The notes under the pieces: generated by a model | Seen by the model: only the letters and a program-made list of their open reading frames with translations | Told to the model about the DNA's origin: nothing | Database searches by the model: none | Assembly (NCBI RefSeq): GCF_038719015.1 | Contig: NZ_CP152276.1 | Location: 62,001 to 126,000, forward strand | Direction: 5' to 3' | Length of the DNA stretch: 64,000 bases | From: Nguyenibacter vanlangensis | GTDB lineage: Bacteria; Pseudomonadota; Alphaproteobacteria; Acetobacterales; Acetobacteraceae | Translations under genes and position numbers: made by a program | Shown here: piece by piece, positions 9,801 to 19,510 of the stretch | Layout of the letters: each line of letters opens with the position of its first letter | Position numbering within the stretch: position 1 is the first letter of the stretch

Positions 9801-9987
9801 AAGCTTCCCGGGGTCTCCCGATCAGTGGGCGGACCGGGCGATCCACTATGCCCCGCAGCTCGCCGTCTACGCTGAGGCGGTGCGGGCGGCCACCGGCCGG
9901 CCCTGTGAGGAACTCTTCATTCACATGCCGATTGTCGGCGCTCTTCTGCGGGTGGCCAGATCGGGGAATGACGGGGGCGCGCCATGA
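6820..9987 (+). CDS. AddA/UvrD-like helicase-nuclease
   Basis: The protein has 1055 residues. Superfamily 1 helicase motifs appear in order: Walker A AAAGAGKT (residues 10-17), motif II VDEFQDS, motif III GDPKQAIYAFRGAD, motif V YHGAKGLEWP and motif VI YVGVTRARD. A RecB-family nuclease domain ends the protein (GRIDLLIE, IIDHKSF, YAPQLAVY). This is AddA architecture at slightly short length. ATG 6820 is chosen over an upstream TTG because GGAGG lies 7 nt before it and it couples to the preceding stop. It overlaps the phosphatase gene by 4 bp. Predicted role: an ATP-driven DNA translocase with nuclease, acting with the AddB-like protein. Confidence 0.87.
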   Translation: MAGTIQVVTAAAGAGKTTRIVGDIAVDVATRPPEEVVATTFTIRAADELVQRARTALFGQGRVDLAGRLLGARFGTVNAVCGQIVGEFALELGRSTATNVIADTQEPLIFAIAADGAIGTHAAILNELAEAFGHDDPQPPGRDPPDWRKTVRSILTLARANGLSADALAASAERSVASYLELFTPPAADAAPLDAALAAALAEAVAHAPATPSASAVKGGIDRVRAAHIRTSRGEALTWSVWAGLCKVSCAPTKDGRDYDRALQSVAAAAGRHGEHPRLRADGVRFIREIFSCAAQALQAYEAHKAERGLVDFTDQEALALQVLSDPELAGRLQERISRVFVDEFQDSSPLQLAVFTALAEIADASTWVGDPKQAIYAFRGADTELTQAAFAGAAAAAEGDVLSVSWRSRPDIVRLANTAFGPAFERMGLPPERHAFSRAARSDVGFDKEALAYWPLIGKVEEQAAGLARGVRRALDDARTWTVEEPTGVFRPLRVGDIAVLCRTNTDVRRFAAALSREGLPVAVERQGLARTPHVELALAAYRWIADPSDRLALAEMARFFGDDPESDAWLHAAAEEGEEQLLAEVPIASALTALRSDILALTPAEALDAILALPQVIAKVEGWGDHAIRLDDLEALRGFARTYEAECLSSGAPATPSGFLLALKAADPERPPSLAADAIQVMTYHGAKGLEWPMVVLASLSWDPKARLFEPAAEVDGELDWRRPLANRWIRYWPWPYGLSGSGSDLEVSAVGSVMGQAASRRAVQEDTRLLYVGVTRARDYLVFAPPAKGTLNWLKVLDAPDGPPRLTFPPEGDNLIQVGDETFVADVQPLAAGDDAADRAIQQTFVRPAAPERPAAVLLHLRPSAAQGEAGWRIVETLDLGPRLRLDGVSDMASLGEAVHAILAYDSPARTLAVREADAQAILDRWGVAGFSARNALEASDRLHEALNQRWPTAQRRPEVPVTATLGEQLATGRIDLLIETATGFAIIDHKSFPGSPDQWADRAIHYAPQLAVYAEAVRAATGRPCEELFIHMPIVGALLRVARSGNDGGAP

Positions 9988-10481
9988 TCGAGGTATATCC
10001 CAACCTCTTCGTCGGATCTCAGGACGATGAGGCGGCCATTCGCGGGCAGGCCGGGTGGTTTGTGGTGCACGCTTGCAAGGAGCCTTATCACCGCCATGCG
10101 CTCGGCTACACCGGCCAGGGGGCGCCGAAGCAGCACCCGGAATATCTGCTGGCGGAGCGCCCGGGGCGATTGATCCTCAACCTGGTCGATGTTGCGCAGG
10201 TCTCCTTCATCGCGCCGATCATCGTGGACACGGCGCTGGGCGCTGTCGACCGCCATATCGCAAGCGCCAAGGTCCTGATCCACTGCAACCAGGGCTTTTC
10301 GCGGTCGCCGTCGATCGCCTTGCTCTATCTGCTGAAGCACACCAATGCACTGGGCTCTCAAGAGCCCGCAGCGGCTCTGGCCGCCTTTCGCAGACTTTAC
10401 CCGCCCTATGCGCCCGCACAGGGTATGGCGGACTATGTGCGGCTGAACTGGGCGAATTACCTGCCGCCAGCTAAATCCTAA
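9984..10481 (+). CDS. dual-specificity/tyrosine-type phosphatase
   Basis: The 165-residue protein has the full cysteine-phosphatase signature H100-C101-N-Q-G-F-S-R107-S, i.e. HC-x5-R-S, in a compact DSP fold with no extra domain. D69 in NLVDV is a candidate general acid. It overlaps the helicase gene by 4 bp and is the last member of a tight three-gene unit. Targets could be a phosphoprotein, a nucleotide or a nucleic-acid end; the sequence does not say. A phosphatase in an operon with AddAB-like subunits is not an arrangement I know as a named defence system. It might control the activity of the nuclease pair. No signal peptide. Confidence 0.82.
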   Translation: MIEVYPNLFVGSQDDEAAIRGQAGWFVVHACKEPYHRHALGYTGQGAPKQHPEYLLAERPGRLILNLVDVAQVSFIAPIIVDTALGAVDRHIASAKVLIHCNQGFSRSPSIALLYLLKHTNALGSQEPAAALAAFRRLYPPYAPAQGMADYVRLNWANYLPPAKS

Positions 10482-10557
10482 TCGCACGCTTGCTCTGGTC
10501 AGGGACGGGGTAGAGTGTCCTCCAGCTTCATTGAGATGGGCGAAGGGGGCTCCCGAA

Positions 10558-10719
10558 GCTTGTTTGCGATCGGAGCGCGCTTAGGGCGGGTAGCAATGCT
10601 GTAGAGAATTCGGAAATCCAGTTCCTTGACCCTGGTGGTATCGCAGTTGGATGGGTTCGGAACCTGACTTGGAAGTTGAATAGTTACAATGCGAAATTCG
10701 ACCTGTTGACCATCGAGTG
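10558..10719 (+). repeat. diverged 162-bp direct repeat, left copy
   Basis: This segment matches 19349-19510 in orientation and in length (162 bp). Anchors shared in order are GCTTGTTTGCGAT at the start, AAATCCAG, TGGTATCGC, and GTTGACCATCGAGTG at the end, with diverged sequence between. It lies in the otherwise gene-free 355 bp (10482-10836) between the phosphatase and HEPN genes; I see no other feature there. The pair encloses the HEPN, IS, RloC-like and HipBA module, as attachment sites or ends of a cassette would. Confidence 0.65.
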
Positions 10720-10836
10720 ATGGGGATCGCCCGGAAACCCTACCACCGCTACCAATCGCTTGGGCTCAAGGTTCTCGGGAAGAGGGTCGTAAGCGTCAGC
10801 CGCAGTGGGAGATAAGAAGGAAAACGGGAGGGCCGC

Positions 10837-11340
10837 ATGGCTGATTCAAGCGAAGCGCACCGCGCGAAAAGGAAAAAACCGTACAACGAACGATCCGACC
10901 TCGAAAAACTGCAGTCCCAATGGAACAAGTTGTCCGGACTTCACCTGCGTGAAGAACCGTCGGCGGCGATCGTGAGATGCTCGACGGCTGCGGAGATCGC
11001 CGCCAACTACGCCATAAGGCACGAATGGGCGCGGCAAACGGAGTTCGATGCCGCCATCGTTGATCAATTCCTTCTCTGGGCGAATGGGCTGCGCGGCAAG
11101 ATCGATAGGCTATTCGTGCCGATCTACTTTGCCCATCCGAAGAAGAGCAAAACTGCCAAAGCGTTGATTGCTTCGGCGGAAAAGATCAATAAAGTTCGCA
11201 ACGAGGTTGTGCATCAGGGTCGTTTCAGTAATCAAGGCGAGGCTGAGGAAATTATCGCTGAGGCAAAGCGCTTCATTGATATGATCGTGAGCCTATCGGT
11301 GCCCGGCTTCGATATTCGGGACCGCAAGCGGAGCGAATGA
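10837..11340 (+). CDS. HEPN-domain-like protein, hypothetical
   Basis: The 167-residue, all-alpha-looking protein has a C-terminal R121-N-E-V-V-H126 motif, which fits the R-x4-6-H catalytic signature of HEPN ribonucleases and sits in the usual penultimate helix (EKINKVRNEVVHQGRF). The N-terminus is basic (RAKRKKPYNERS). GGGAGG lies 6 nt before the ATG. No MNT-type antitoxin partner is adjacent: the neighbours are the direct repeat upstream and, convergent 20 bp downstream, the end of an IS-interrupted gene. It could be a stand-alone toxin or abortive-infection effector. DUF4145/AbiV-like non-catalytic proteins are an alternative. Confidence 0.55.
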   Translation: MADSSEAHRAKRKKPYNERSDLEKLQSQWNKLSGLHLREEPSAAIVRCSTAAEIAANYAIRHEWARQTEFDAAIVDQFLLWANGLRGKIDRLFVPIYFAHPKKSKTAKALIASAEKINKVRNEVVHQGRFSNQGEAEEIIAEAKRFIDMIVSLSVPGFDIRDRKRSE

Positions 11341-11529
11341 AAGAGGGGTCCCTCCTATATCATTCGTAAGGTAGTTCGCCAAACAGCCCGATCATCAGAT
11401 CTCCGTCATAAAGCGAGAAGGGAATCTCGACATAGTGGTCACGATGGCGCGGCAGGGCACGCCCGTCGTTCGGGCCGTTTGAACCGCGCCGGGATTGGCG
11501 GAGACCTTTTCTCCTGAGAAGAAGGTCTG

Positions 11530-12758
<1,229 letters not shown>

Positions 12759-13797
12759 CTTGTGCAAACCGGTCTCCGTCGATCCCGGGGCGGTTCAGTT
12801 CTTGGTGTGCCCACGAACCTGCTCACCACCTTCCTTGATGTAGGGCAGCACGACCAAGCGGCCGTGGTTTGTGGAGAGAATCGTCCCTTCCTTCCAGATC
12901 GTCGCGCCTTCGGACTCGCGCGTCGACGAGGTCTCTTTGACTTGCCAGCCGATACCGCCATCCGGCTCGTGCCAGAAGACGATCCCGTTTGAGACCAATA
13001 CTCGTTCACCACGTGCAAGAGCTTCGGCCAGCATTCGTTGTACGCTCGCGAGCTGGAGCAGTTGATTAGCGCGGGGCAGAAGGATTTGTCGGATTGCGGC
13101 CTTCGTCTTCCCCCAATGGGCGCTGGCGCTCAGTCCGAATCCGTTGGCGATCTTGGCGCGTTCAGCCATCAATGCGGCCTTCTCGCCGGCGTGGTAGGGT
13201 TTCGACCAAACACCGTCCGGCCCAAGGTAGAGGAGGGCGTGGGTCCAACGGTTGTTCGAGCGGCCGACCTTGGCCACCCTCAGATACGGCATTGCAGCCA
13301 GTTGTTCGGCGAGATCCTGACGATAGCGTTCGGAGTCCGTCGCGAGCTTCAAGGCGTCGGCTTCCGGCCGCTCGTCGTCGGCATGACGGCGCAAGGCTTC
13401 CGCCAACATCAGCCCTTCTTCGTCTTGTAACCGCTGCTTGGCCTGCAAGGCTTTGTCGATCTTGAGTGCGAGCGAGCGCTTGACGACGAGGTCAATGTCG
13501 CGCGCGAAGAGCGTCTGCCGCAAGGAGGGGTTGAGTGCATTCGCGGCCGCGACGGCAGTTTCGCGATCGGGATAGTGGTCGGCAAAGACCGTGTCATTAT
13601 CACCCGGCACCATGCGCTCGCGCCAAATCGGCGCGAGTTCTCCCTTGTCGACAAGCTCTTGCATAAACCAGCGCTCGAACAGGGGGCGGTAGTGGGGCCA
13701 GACCGCTAGGTTAACATCGGACGCCCGTTTCATCTCGGACCATTTGACCATGACAGGGCGCCTCCAGCGCGAGGCCGGGCGGCCTGAGGTTTCATCA

Positions 13798-16470
13798 TCA
13801 TGCGGCCTTCTCCTGCCGCGAACGGATATCGGCGATCCACTTTTCAAGTGCGTCGATTTCAGCCTCGATCACCGATGGCGCGGGCAGCCGGGGATTGATC
13901 TCACCGGGCTGACTGTGAAGGAGCGCCGAGCAACGGCCAAACGCTTCCCGCATGGCCGTGCAATCGACATCGGTGAGGACGGTAAGCTTGATGAGGCCCG
14001 TCGTGTCCACCTTGCGCGATAGGCGGCGGATCACAGGCCCGACAATCTCCTCGACGGCGCGTTCCCAAGTCGTGCGAAGTTGATCCTGAAAGGACGTAAC
14101 TTCGCGTAGCCATTTCGCCTGGTCGCCGCGTTCGTGATGAATTTTCACGTTGCCCAGATGCGTCTTCATTCCGTCGATCACCTTGTCGAGCGGCATGACG
14201 TTGGCCGGCGGGTCCTGGTGACAATAGCCGGCGTTCTCCGTCCCGCGGCTGATCAGGCGATATGCAACGGGCGTCGCCTCACGGTCTTTGGTCGCTCGGC
14301 AGGCCTCATCGAGGAGAAGCAGGAACGCCATGTCGTGGGTGAAGACGATGACTTGGCGCGTCTGGCCGGCCTCGGCCAACCGGGCCGCCACCCTGTCGCG
14401 ATGTAAGTGGTCGAGCGAGGAGACGGGATCGTCGAACACGATCGCGGATTGCGCATCGATGGTCGACAACTCGGCAAGAAAAGCGGCGAGCGCGACGCAG
14501 CGATGTTCACCTTCGCTCAGGACCTTGCCGACCGGTTCGCTTGGCTTGTTGATCAGTCGGACCTGGAAAAAGGGGACGCCAGCCGTGGTCTTGGCCTGCT
14601 GAAGCTCGATAGCGAGGCCGGCGACGCCGAGCTTGTCCACCTCGATCGCGAACCTCCCGCGCAGGCGGTTGGTGACCAACGCTTGGGCGATACGGGAGCT
14701 CTGAGTGGTGATCTTAGTCGTCGCGGTGTCCTTGCTGGCTTTCTCGACCGCCTCGATGACCTTGAGGCGATCAATCTGGGCCAGTACATCGGATTTCACC
14801 ACGCCGAGCCATTTGCGATCGGCGAGGCCATCACGCTCGGCGACAAGCGCGGCGCGCTGCGGGGAGCTGGCTTCCGACTGCAGGCCTTCGATGCGCGTGG
14901 CGATGCCGCTGAGCGCCGTGCGCAGGGGATCGAGCGAGATGGCGCCTGGCGGCGGAAGATCAGGCAGGACCGCAAGGCCGTGGGTTCTCAGGATGGCGCG
15001 CAGTCGCCACGCCAACTGGAGAATCTCGCGGCGAAGAGCGCTGGCGGCTTCCTCCTGGCCGACATCATCGCGGATCGTCGCAACGATCACCATGAGATCC
15101 TTCATGGAGATGGCGTGCGCCGAGATCTCGTCGAGCTTTTCGGCATATGCGGTTGCAGCTTCCTCTTCGCGGCGCTTGCTCTCGTCCTGCACGAAAGTCT
15201 CGAAACTGCTGAGCCGCTTGGAGGCTTCCTCGCTGAGCGGCTGCTGACACAGGACGCAATGGGTGCCAATCTTGGTTACGGGGAACGGGCGATCGGGATA
15301 GGCGGAGGCGCGCGAATAATCCCGGGCCGCCTCCCACAGGGCCTTCCAGACGTCCGAGCCGATGTCGGGCAGAGGCTCGTCGGCGAACAGATTGGCTGAG
15401 GCGGCCGCGGCGGCAGAGCGTGCCGTTGCAAGTTGCGTATGGGCCCCGCGTAGCGCCGCCCGGCTTTCGTCGGTCGCGGCGGCGATCAGCCGTTCGAGCT
15501 GCTCGATCGCTGATTTGATCCGGGTTTCCTGGCCCTGGAGTTGGCGAACGGTGCGCGCCGGGTCACTGGCCAGGTCGGTGTTGAGCGTTTGAAGTCGGGT
15601 TTCTTCCTCGGCTGCCAGGCCGGCAAGTTTCTCGATGGTTTCCGGTTTAGTCTTGCCTGACAGGCCGGAGATCAGCTTGCCGACTATGGTCTCCGGCTTG
15701 CATTCGGGTTTGGAAAGAACCGCCGGGGTCTGTTCCTGGAATGCCTTTACTTCGGCAGCCAGTTTGGCTTTGACGTCCTGACAGGCCTGCGCCAGGCCCG
15801 CGAGGATGCGGAGTGGCAGCGGCGTGTAGGCGAGGTCGTTGGTGTTCTCGACATGGACGTTGGCAGTCCGCGAGTCGAACACGCTCACTGCGGAGAGCAT
15901 GGCGTCGGGCGGGCTACCCTGGGTCCATGATGCACTTCGCTTCTGGGCGCCGATGAAGAAGTCGATGCTGGCGGCCGGAGTGCCCGAGCCGGCCGCATAG
16001 ATGTTGGGAAGGATCGCGTCGCCCTTCGGGGATCGCGCGCGGCAGAGCTGCTTGAGGACCCGGGCGTAGCCGGACTTGCCGGCGCCATTATCGCCATAAA
16101 TGACGGTGAGGCCGGATTTGCCGAAGCTCAGCCGCTCTCCAGGCGCAAGGGCATTGACGTGCGAGAGGCCATGGAGAGCGCCGAGGCTCACGACGGCGTG
16201 GCTGGCTGCAGGATCCCTGACGTGGTTCGCATCGAGCGGACTGCCGGCATCAGCGCCTTTGCAGATCGCGACGAGCGCCGTGATGTCGGCAGTCTCCAGC
16301 TTGGACTGACCGCACAGCCGCCTGAGCGCATCGCGCTGCCAGGCGGGTAGATTCGCCGACCATTTGAGAATGTCGGCAAGTGCCGCGGCTTCGTTCGAGA
16401 GGTCATTCTCCTGCGCGTCCATGTCTTCTGCCCCGATCCTGCCCGCATGGTCTGGCGGGCCGTTTCCCAT
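13798..16470 (-). CDS. RloC/PrrC-like AAA ATPase with zinc-hook-like CxxC and C-terminal HEPN-type motif
   Basis: The protein has 890 residues. Walker A GDNGAGKS is at 126-133, a coiled-coil middle region carries C405-V-L-C408, and an ABC-type signature/Walker B region (LSEGEHRC, IVFDDPVSSLD, VFTHD) lies near 660-730. This is the AAA_13 plan of RloC, the PrrC-like anticodon nuclease with a zinc hook. The C-terminus has R846-x5-H852 (RCSALLH), which fits the HEPN ribonuclease motif assigned to the PrrC/RloC group. Expected action: ATP- and DNA-damage-gated tRNA cleavage that halts phage growth. It is 26 bp downstream of the PD-(D/E)XK-like gene. A non-nuclease SMC-like role is the alternative. 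Confidence 0.75.
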   Translation of the reverse strand: MGNGPPDHAGRIGAEDMDAQENDLSNEAAALADILKWSANLPAWQRDALRRLCGQSKLETADITALVAICKGADAGSPLDANHVRDPAASHAVVSLGALHGLSHVNALAPGERLSFGKSGLTVIYGDNGAGKSGYARVLKQLCRARSPKGDAILPNIYAAGSGTPAASIDFFIGAQKRSASWTQGSPPDAMLSAVSVFDSRTANVHVENTNDLAYTPLPLRILAGLAQACQDVKAKLAAEVKAFQEQTPAVLSKPECKPETIVGKLISGLSGKTKPETIEKLAGLAAEEETRLQTLNTDLASDPARTVRQLQGQETRIKSAIEQLERLIAAATDESRAALRGAHTQLATARSAAAAASANLFADEPLPDIGSDVWKALWEAARDYSRASAYPDRPFPVTKIGTHCVLCQQPLSEEASKRLSSFETFVQDESKRREEEAATAYAEKLDEISAHAISMKDLMVIVATIRDDVGQEEAASALRREILQLAWRLRAILRTHGLAVLPDLPPPGAISLDPLRTALSGIATRIEGLQSEASSPQRAALVAERDGLADRKWLGVVKSDVLAQIDRLKVIEAVEKASKDTATTKITTQSSRIAQALVTNRLRGRFAIEVDKLGVAGLAIELQQAKTTAGVPFFQVRLINKPSEPVGKVLSEGEHRCVALAAFLAELSTIDAQSAIVFDDPVSSLDHLHRDRVAARLAEAGQTRQVIVFTHDMAFLLLLDEACRATKDREATPVAYRLISRGTENAGYCHQDPPANVMPLDKVIDGMKTHLGNVKIHHERGDQAKWLREVTSFQDQLRTTWERAVEEIVGPVIRRLSRKVDTTGLIKLTVLTDVDCTAMREAFGRCSALLHSQPGEINPRLPAPSVIEAEIDALEKWIADIRSRQEKAA

Positions 16471-16496
16471 GATGCTTGTCTTCCGCAGTCGTTGTC

Positions 16497-17624
16497 TCAG
16501 GTGCCGCCTATGATGCGCCGCTCTTGGCCAAGCGGAATGATCCAGCCGCCGGCACGGTCTGGTCGTGCAAACTCGTCCGGACTCCCTTTTTCGGCGAGAC
16601 GGCTGCGAATGGCTTGCGGCTCGGCGTCGATAGCGGCGCGAATGAGCTCGTGCTCGACCCCGACGAAGACGGGCCGGAGATTAAGGCGGGAGAGTGCTTC
16701 TTGATCGGCAGGCTCAACGCCGGTGTCGGTGAGCGGTCCCGCGCGGGTGACGATTCCGCCGATCAGACCGTCCATGGCGGCGCTCGCCCTGTCCACATCC
16801 CGCACCGGGGATGCGTCGAGCAGCGAACGCGCCCGCTGGGTCTCACCTTCGACCCTTCGCGGAAATGATTGGAGTGTGAGGCCGCGGAGCGCGTCTGCCA
16901 GTTCGGCATGCCCGAGCGGTTTGATGAGATTGGCGATGTGGAGTCGAAGCATGCCGATAAAGAGCGCGTCCTTCTCCTCCTGGGTATGCGGCTCGCCTTC
17001 CTCGACGGGATCCCGAACCGAAAGGCGGGCATCGGCTGGACCGGCCGTCGCCATTCCCCAGCGCGTGGCGATCGCAATACGCTTCACCGTGACCTTGCGG
17101 CCTCGGGCGGTGACGTCGATCCGCCGTGCCTGCGCCCATGCCCGGTCCAGCGCTTTGGCTGGACCGCCGACATCGTGGCATCCCTTTGCTTCGGCGACGG
17201 TCAGCGAAGACAGGTCGGATGCGCAGGCGATCCAGTCAGGCAGGTCGCCGCGGGACAGGCGCGTGATCTTGACCTGACGGCGGCGATCGAGGTCGATCAT
17301 GCGGCTGCCGAGATGGGCGAAGATCGAGAGGTTGAAGTAGCGCTCGAGGTAGGCACGCGCGACGAACCGTCCGAATAGGCCGGAGAGCGCGACCTTGACC
17401 TCCCGTGCTTGACCGAGCGGCTCCCTGAATACGAACGGCGTGCCTGCGCCGGTCGGGGTCAGCAGCGCATCGAGGATCGACCAGGCGCCATAGGCCGCGC
17501 CTGGCGTCTGCAGCACCTCCCGGATCCCGGCATCCTCGATCTCGGAGACTTCCAGATCGACGGTGGCCCCGGAGACCGGGCTTGCGGCTGGCGGATCGAA
17601 GCTATGAAAGAAGGTCCTGGTCAT
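16497..17624 (-). CDS. hypothetical protein with PD-(D/E)XK-like motif
   Basis: The 375-residue soluble protein is not one I recognise as a named family. The segment around residues 127-150 contains P129-D130 and, after a hydrophobic strand, E145-A-K147 (LTVAEAKG), the spacing of a PD-(D/E)XK nuclease core; an Arg-rich helix follows (ALDRAWAQARRIDV). The start codon overlaps the hipA stop by 4 bp, and the RloC-like gene follows 26 bp on, so it belongs to the hipB-hipA-nuclease-ATPase operon. It could be a restriction-type nuclease working with the ATPase. The rest of the protein gives no clue. The motif is short, so a chance match is possible. Confidence 0.5.
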   Translation of the reverse strand: MTRTFFHSFDPPAASPVSGATVDLEVSEIEDAGIREVLQTPGAAYGAWSILDALLTPTGAGTPFVFREPLGQAREVKVALSGLFGRFVARAYLERYFNLSIFAHLGSRMIDLDRRRQVKITRLSRGDLPDWIACASDLSSLTVAEAKGCHDVGGPAKALDRAWAQARRIDVTARGRKVTVKRIAIATRWGMATAGPADARLSVRDPVEEGEPHTQEEKDALFIGMLRLHIANLIKPLGHAELADALRGLTLQSFPRRVEGETQRARSLLDASPVRDVDRASAAMDGLIGGIVTRAGPLTDTGVEPADQEALSRLNLRPVFVGVEHELIRAAIDAEPQAIRSRLAEKGSPDEFARPDRAGGWIIPLGQERRIIGGT

Positions 17625-18868
17625 AGTGCCAGCGCCCGCGTGAGATCGTCATGCTCGAAGGCGCTGGCCATGCGGGTGATCTCGGCCGACCGGGCGCCGA
17701 TGGCCTTGGCAGTCTCGCGCCATGTCGCGGTCACGGTCGCGACCTCTTTGATGATCGCTCGAGCCTGCGCCAGCGTGAGTGCGAAATATTCCGACGCCTG
17801 TTCGAGCAGATCGAGGGAGCAGGTGCCCTCGTCGAGGTCGATGTTCGTCGTCAGCACGCGCGCCTTGAGATCGGTGGGCACCGGATTGAGGTCATAGGCG
17901 GGCGAGAGGGTCCACCCCGCCTTGCCGAGCCAGAGTAAGCCGTGGTTGCGCAGATGATCGTCGACATTGGAGATCAGCACATTGAAGGCAACACGGCGAT
18001 AAAGTGCGTGGGCGTCCGTCTTTCCCTGCGCGCCATGCTGGGCTAGGGCGTCGACGATCTCGGGATAGCTGCCACGTTCGCCGTCCCTCGCGCCCATCAT
18101 CGCCATGGCGGACAGGAACGGGATGCGGATCGCGCCATCGCGATCGAAGCGTCGCGATAGCATCACCGACTTGCCGGCCACTTCGACAAGTTCGTGTTGT
18201 GGGGTGGCGATGCCGGCTTGGCCGGCCAGCCGCAGCGCGATCTCCTCCCAGGTTTCCATGCTGTAGTCGTCGGTCTCCTTCGGAAACTTGGCGATTGAGA
18301 GATGGCCATGTTGGTCGATGACGGAGGCCTTCGGCCGCGCACCACCGAGGGAGGAGCCGGGCGCGAAGATGAGTTGAAGGTCTTCGTCCGTTTCCTCGTT
18401 CCGGAGAATCCGCTCGGTGATCTGAAGCAGACGGCCAAGCTCGATCAGGGCCGGCACGCCGGCCCTGATCGGCGCCTGGAAGGTCTCTTCGCCGACCCAG
18501 CGAAACCGTAGCGCGCCGAGCCGCGTCTCATCTGCGACCCCGAGCAGGTAGTCGCTTTCCGCGAGCGTGCGGACTGCGCGGCCCTCGCGGTCGGCGAAGC
18601 GACGCTCGGCGCGCTGCATGAGGCGGCGGCCCCAGGTATCTGGGGCTGAATCGCCGATCGAGCCGAAGGTCGCGAGGCCAGCAGGAGGAGCGAACGCGCC
18701 ACGCGTCAATGCTAGTGCCGGCTCTAGCGAGAAGCGGTCTGGATCTGCAAGCCATGCACCTTCGTACTCGAAGAGAATTGTTTCTGCGCCGCGGACGCGA
18801 TTGCTCCTCGCCAATCCGATCGGGCGCGTGCGACCGTGCAGATCGATATGCACCTCGAAGTCAGCCAT
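17621..18868 (-). CDS. hipA: HipA-family serine/threonine kinase toxin
   Basis: The 415-residue protein has the N-terminal HipA_N-type beta domain (DLHGRTRPIGLARSN), a Gly-rich segment (GSSLGGARPKASV) and the kinase catalytic loop NVDDHLRNHG followed by SPAYDLNPVP, all normal for HipA. E. coli HipA phosphorylates glutamyl-tRNA synthetase and causes persistence; the target here is unknown. ATG 18868 is chosen because it begins the conserved MADFEVHIDLHG and overlaps hipB by 8 bp; an upstream start would only add junk. It is coupled by a 4-bp overlap to the downstream PD-(D/E)XK-like gene, which is unusual for hipBA. Confidence 0.9.
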   Translation of the reverse strand: MADFEVHIDLHGRTRPIGLARSNRVRGAETILFEYEGAWLADPDRFSLEPALALTRGAFAPPAGLATFGSIGDSAPDTWGRRLMQRAERRFADREGRAVRTLAESDYLLGVADETRLGALRFRWVGEETFQAPIRAGVPALIELGRLLQITERILRNEETDEDLQLIFAPGSSLGGARPKASVIDQHGHLSIAKFPKETDDYSMETWEEIALRLAGQAGIATPQHELVEVAGKSVMLSRRFDRDGAIRIPFLSAMAMMGARDGERGSYPEIVDALAQHGAQGKTDAHALYRRVAFNVLISNVDDHLRNHGLLWLGKAGWTLSPAYDLNPVPTDLKARVLTTNIDLDEGTCSLDLLEQASEYFALTLAQARAIIKEVATVTATWRETAKAIGARSAEITRMASAFEHDDLTRALAL

Positions 18869-19196
18869 CGCGGGACGATCCGGTTGGCCGCTTGAGATGA
18901 ACGTGCTTGGGCAGATCGGCACTGGCCAGCGCCTGTCCAACGCTGTCGTTGCTGATGTCGGCGATTTGGCCCAGCGCTTCGAGCAGACCGAGGGCTTGAA
19001 GAACGCTGGCATAGATGCCGATGCTCACATTGGTGTCGCCAGCCTCGACCCTCTGCAGGGTCGAGCGCGACGTGAAAGCACGCTCCGCCACGACCGCCAT
19101 AGGCAGCTTGCGGCGGCGGCGGGCGTCGTGGATATCCGCGCCGAGCTTCCGCAGGGCGCGGCGCACGGCCGCTGGAGGGGTGTGTGGAGTAGGCAT
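18861..19196 (-). CDS. hipB: HipB-like XRE-family antitoxin/repressor
   Basis: The 111-residue protein contains a lambda-repressor-type HTH: LGADIHDARRRRKLPMAVVAERAFTSRSTLQRVEAGDTNVSIGIYASVLQALG. It lies directly upstream of hipA with an 8-bp overlap, the normal antitoxin position. HipB binds HipA and represses the shared promoter, so transcription of the whole minus-strand operon (hipB to the unknown last gene) probably starts here and is autoregulated. The C-terminus is basic (KHVHLKRPTGSSRDG). The promoter must lie in 19197-19340, but I see no clear operator there. Confidence 0.85.
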   Translation of the reverse strand: MPTPHTPPAAVRRALRKLGADIHDARRRRKLPMAVVAERAFTSRSTLQRVEAGDTNVSIGIYASVLQALGLLEALGQIADISNDSVGQALASADLPKHVHLKRPTGSSRDG

Positions 19197-19348
19197 TTGC
19201 TACCTTTGCACTACAGATCGGCTAGATATGTAGCACGAAGATCACATTTTTTCCAGCCCCAACTGGGGCAGCCAAACGGCCCGTGTCAACCCAGCAAGGC
19301 CCTGTGTTGAGGCAGGCAAGCCCCGCCTGCGGCGGCCATCTTCCCGAC

Positions 19349-19510
19349 GCTTGTTTGCGATACACGCACGCTTATGACAGGAGCTGCCGCCATATAGATC
19401 CGCAAATCCAGCCTCCTTGGCTTGATGGTATCGCGGTTGTTATCGGCTTGATTTTACGGTGAAAAGTTCAATGATTACAATTTCATATCAAACCAGTTGA
19501 CCATCGAGTG
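19349..19510 (+). repeat. diverged 162-bp direct repeat, right copy
   Basis: This is the partner of 10558-10719, with the same orientation, length and order of conserved blocks (GCTTGTTTGCGAT, AAATCCAG, TGGTATCGC, GTTGACCATCGAGTG) and small compensating indels between. It lies about 150 bp upstream of hipB in a gene-free stretch. The two copies bracket about 8.8 kb. Confidence 0.65.

Noticed and set aside
16881..17378. Plus-strand frames opposite the PD-(D/E)XK-like gene
   Set aside because: No start support or motif; the minus-strand frame has operon overlaps and a nuclease-type motif.
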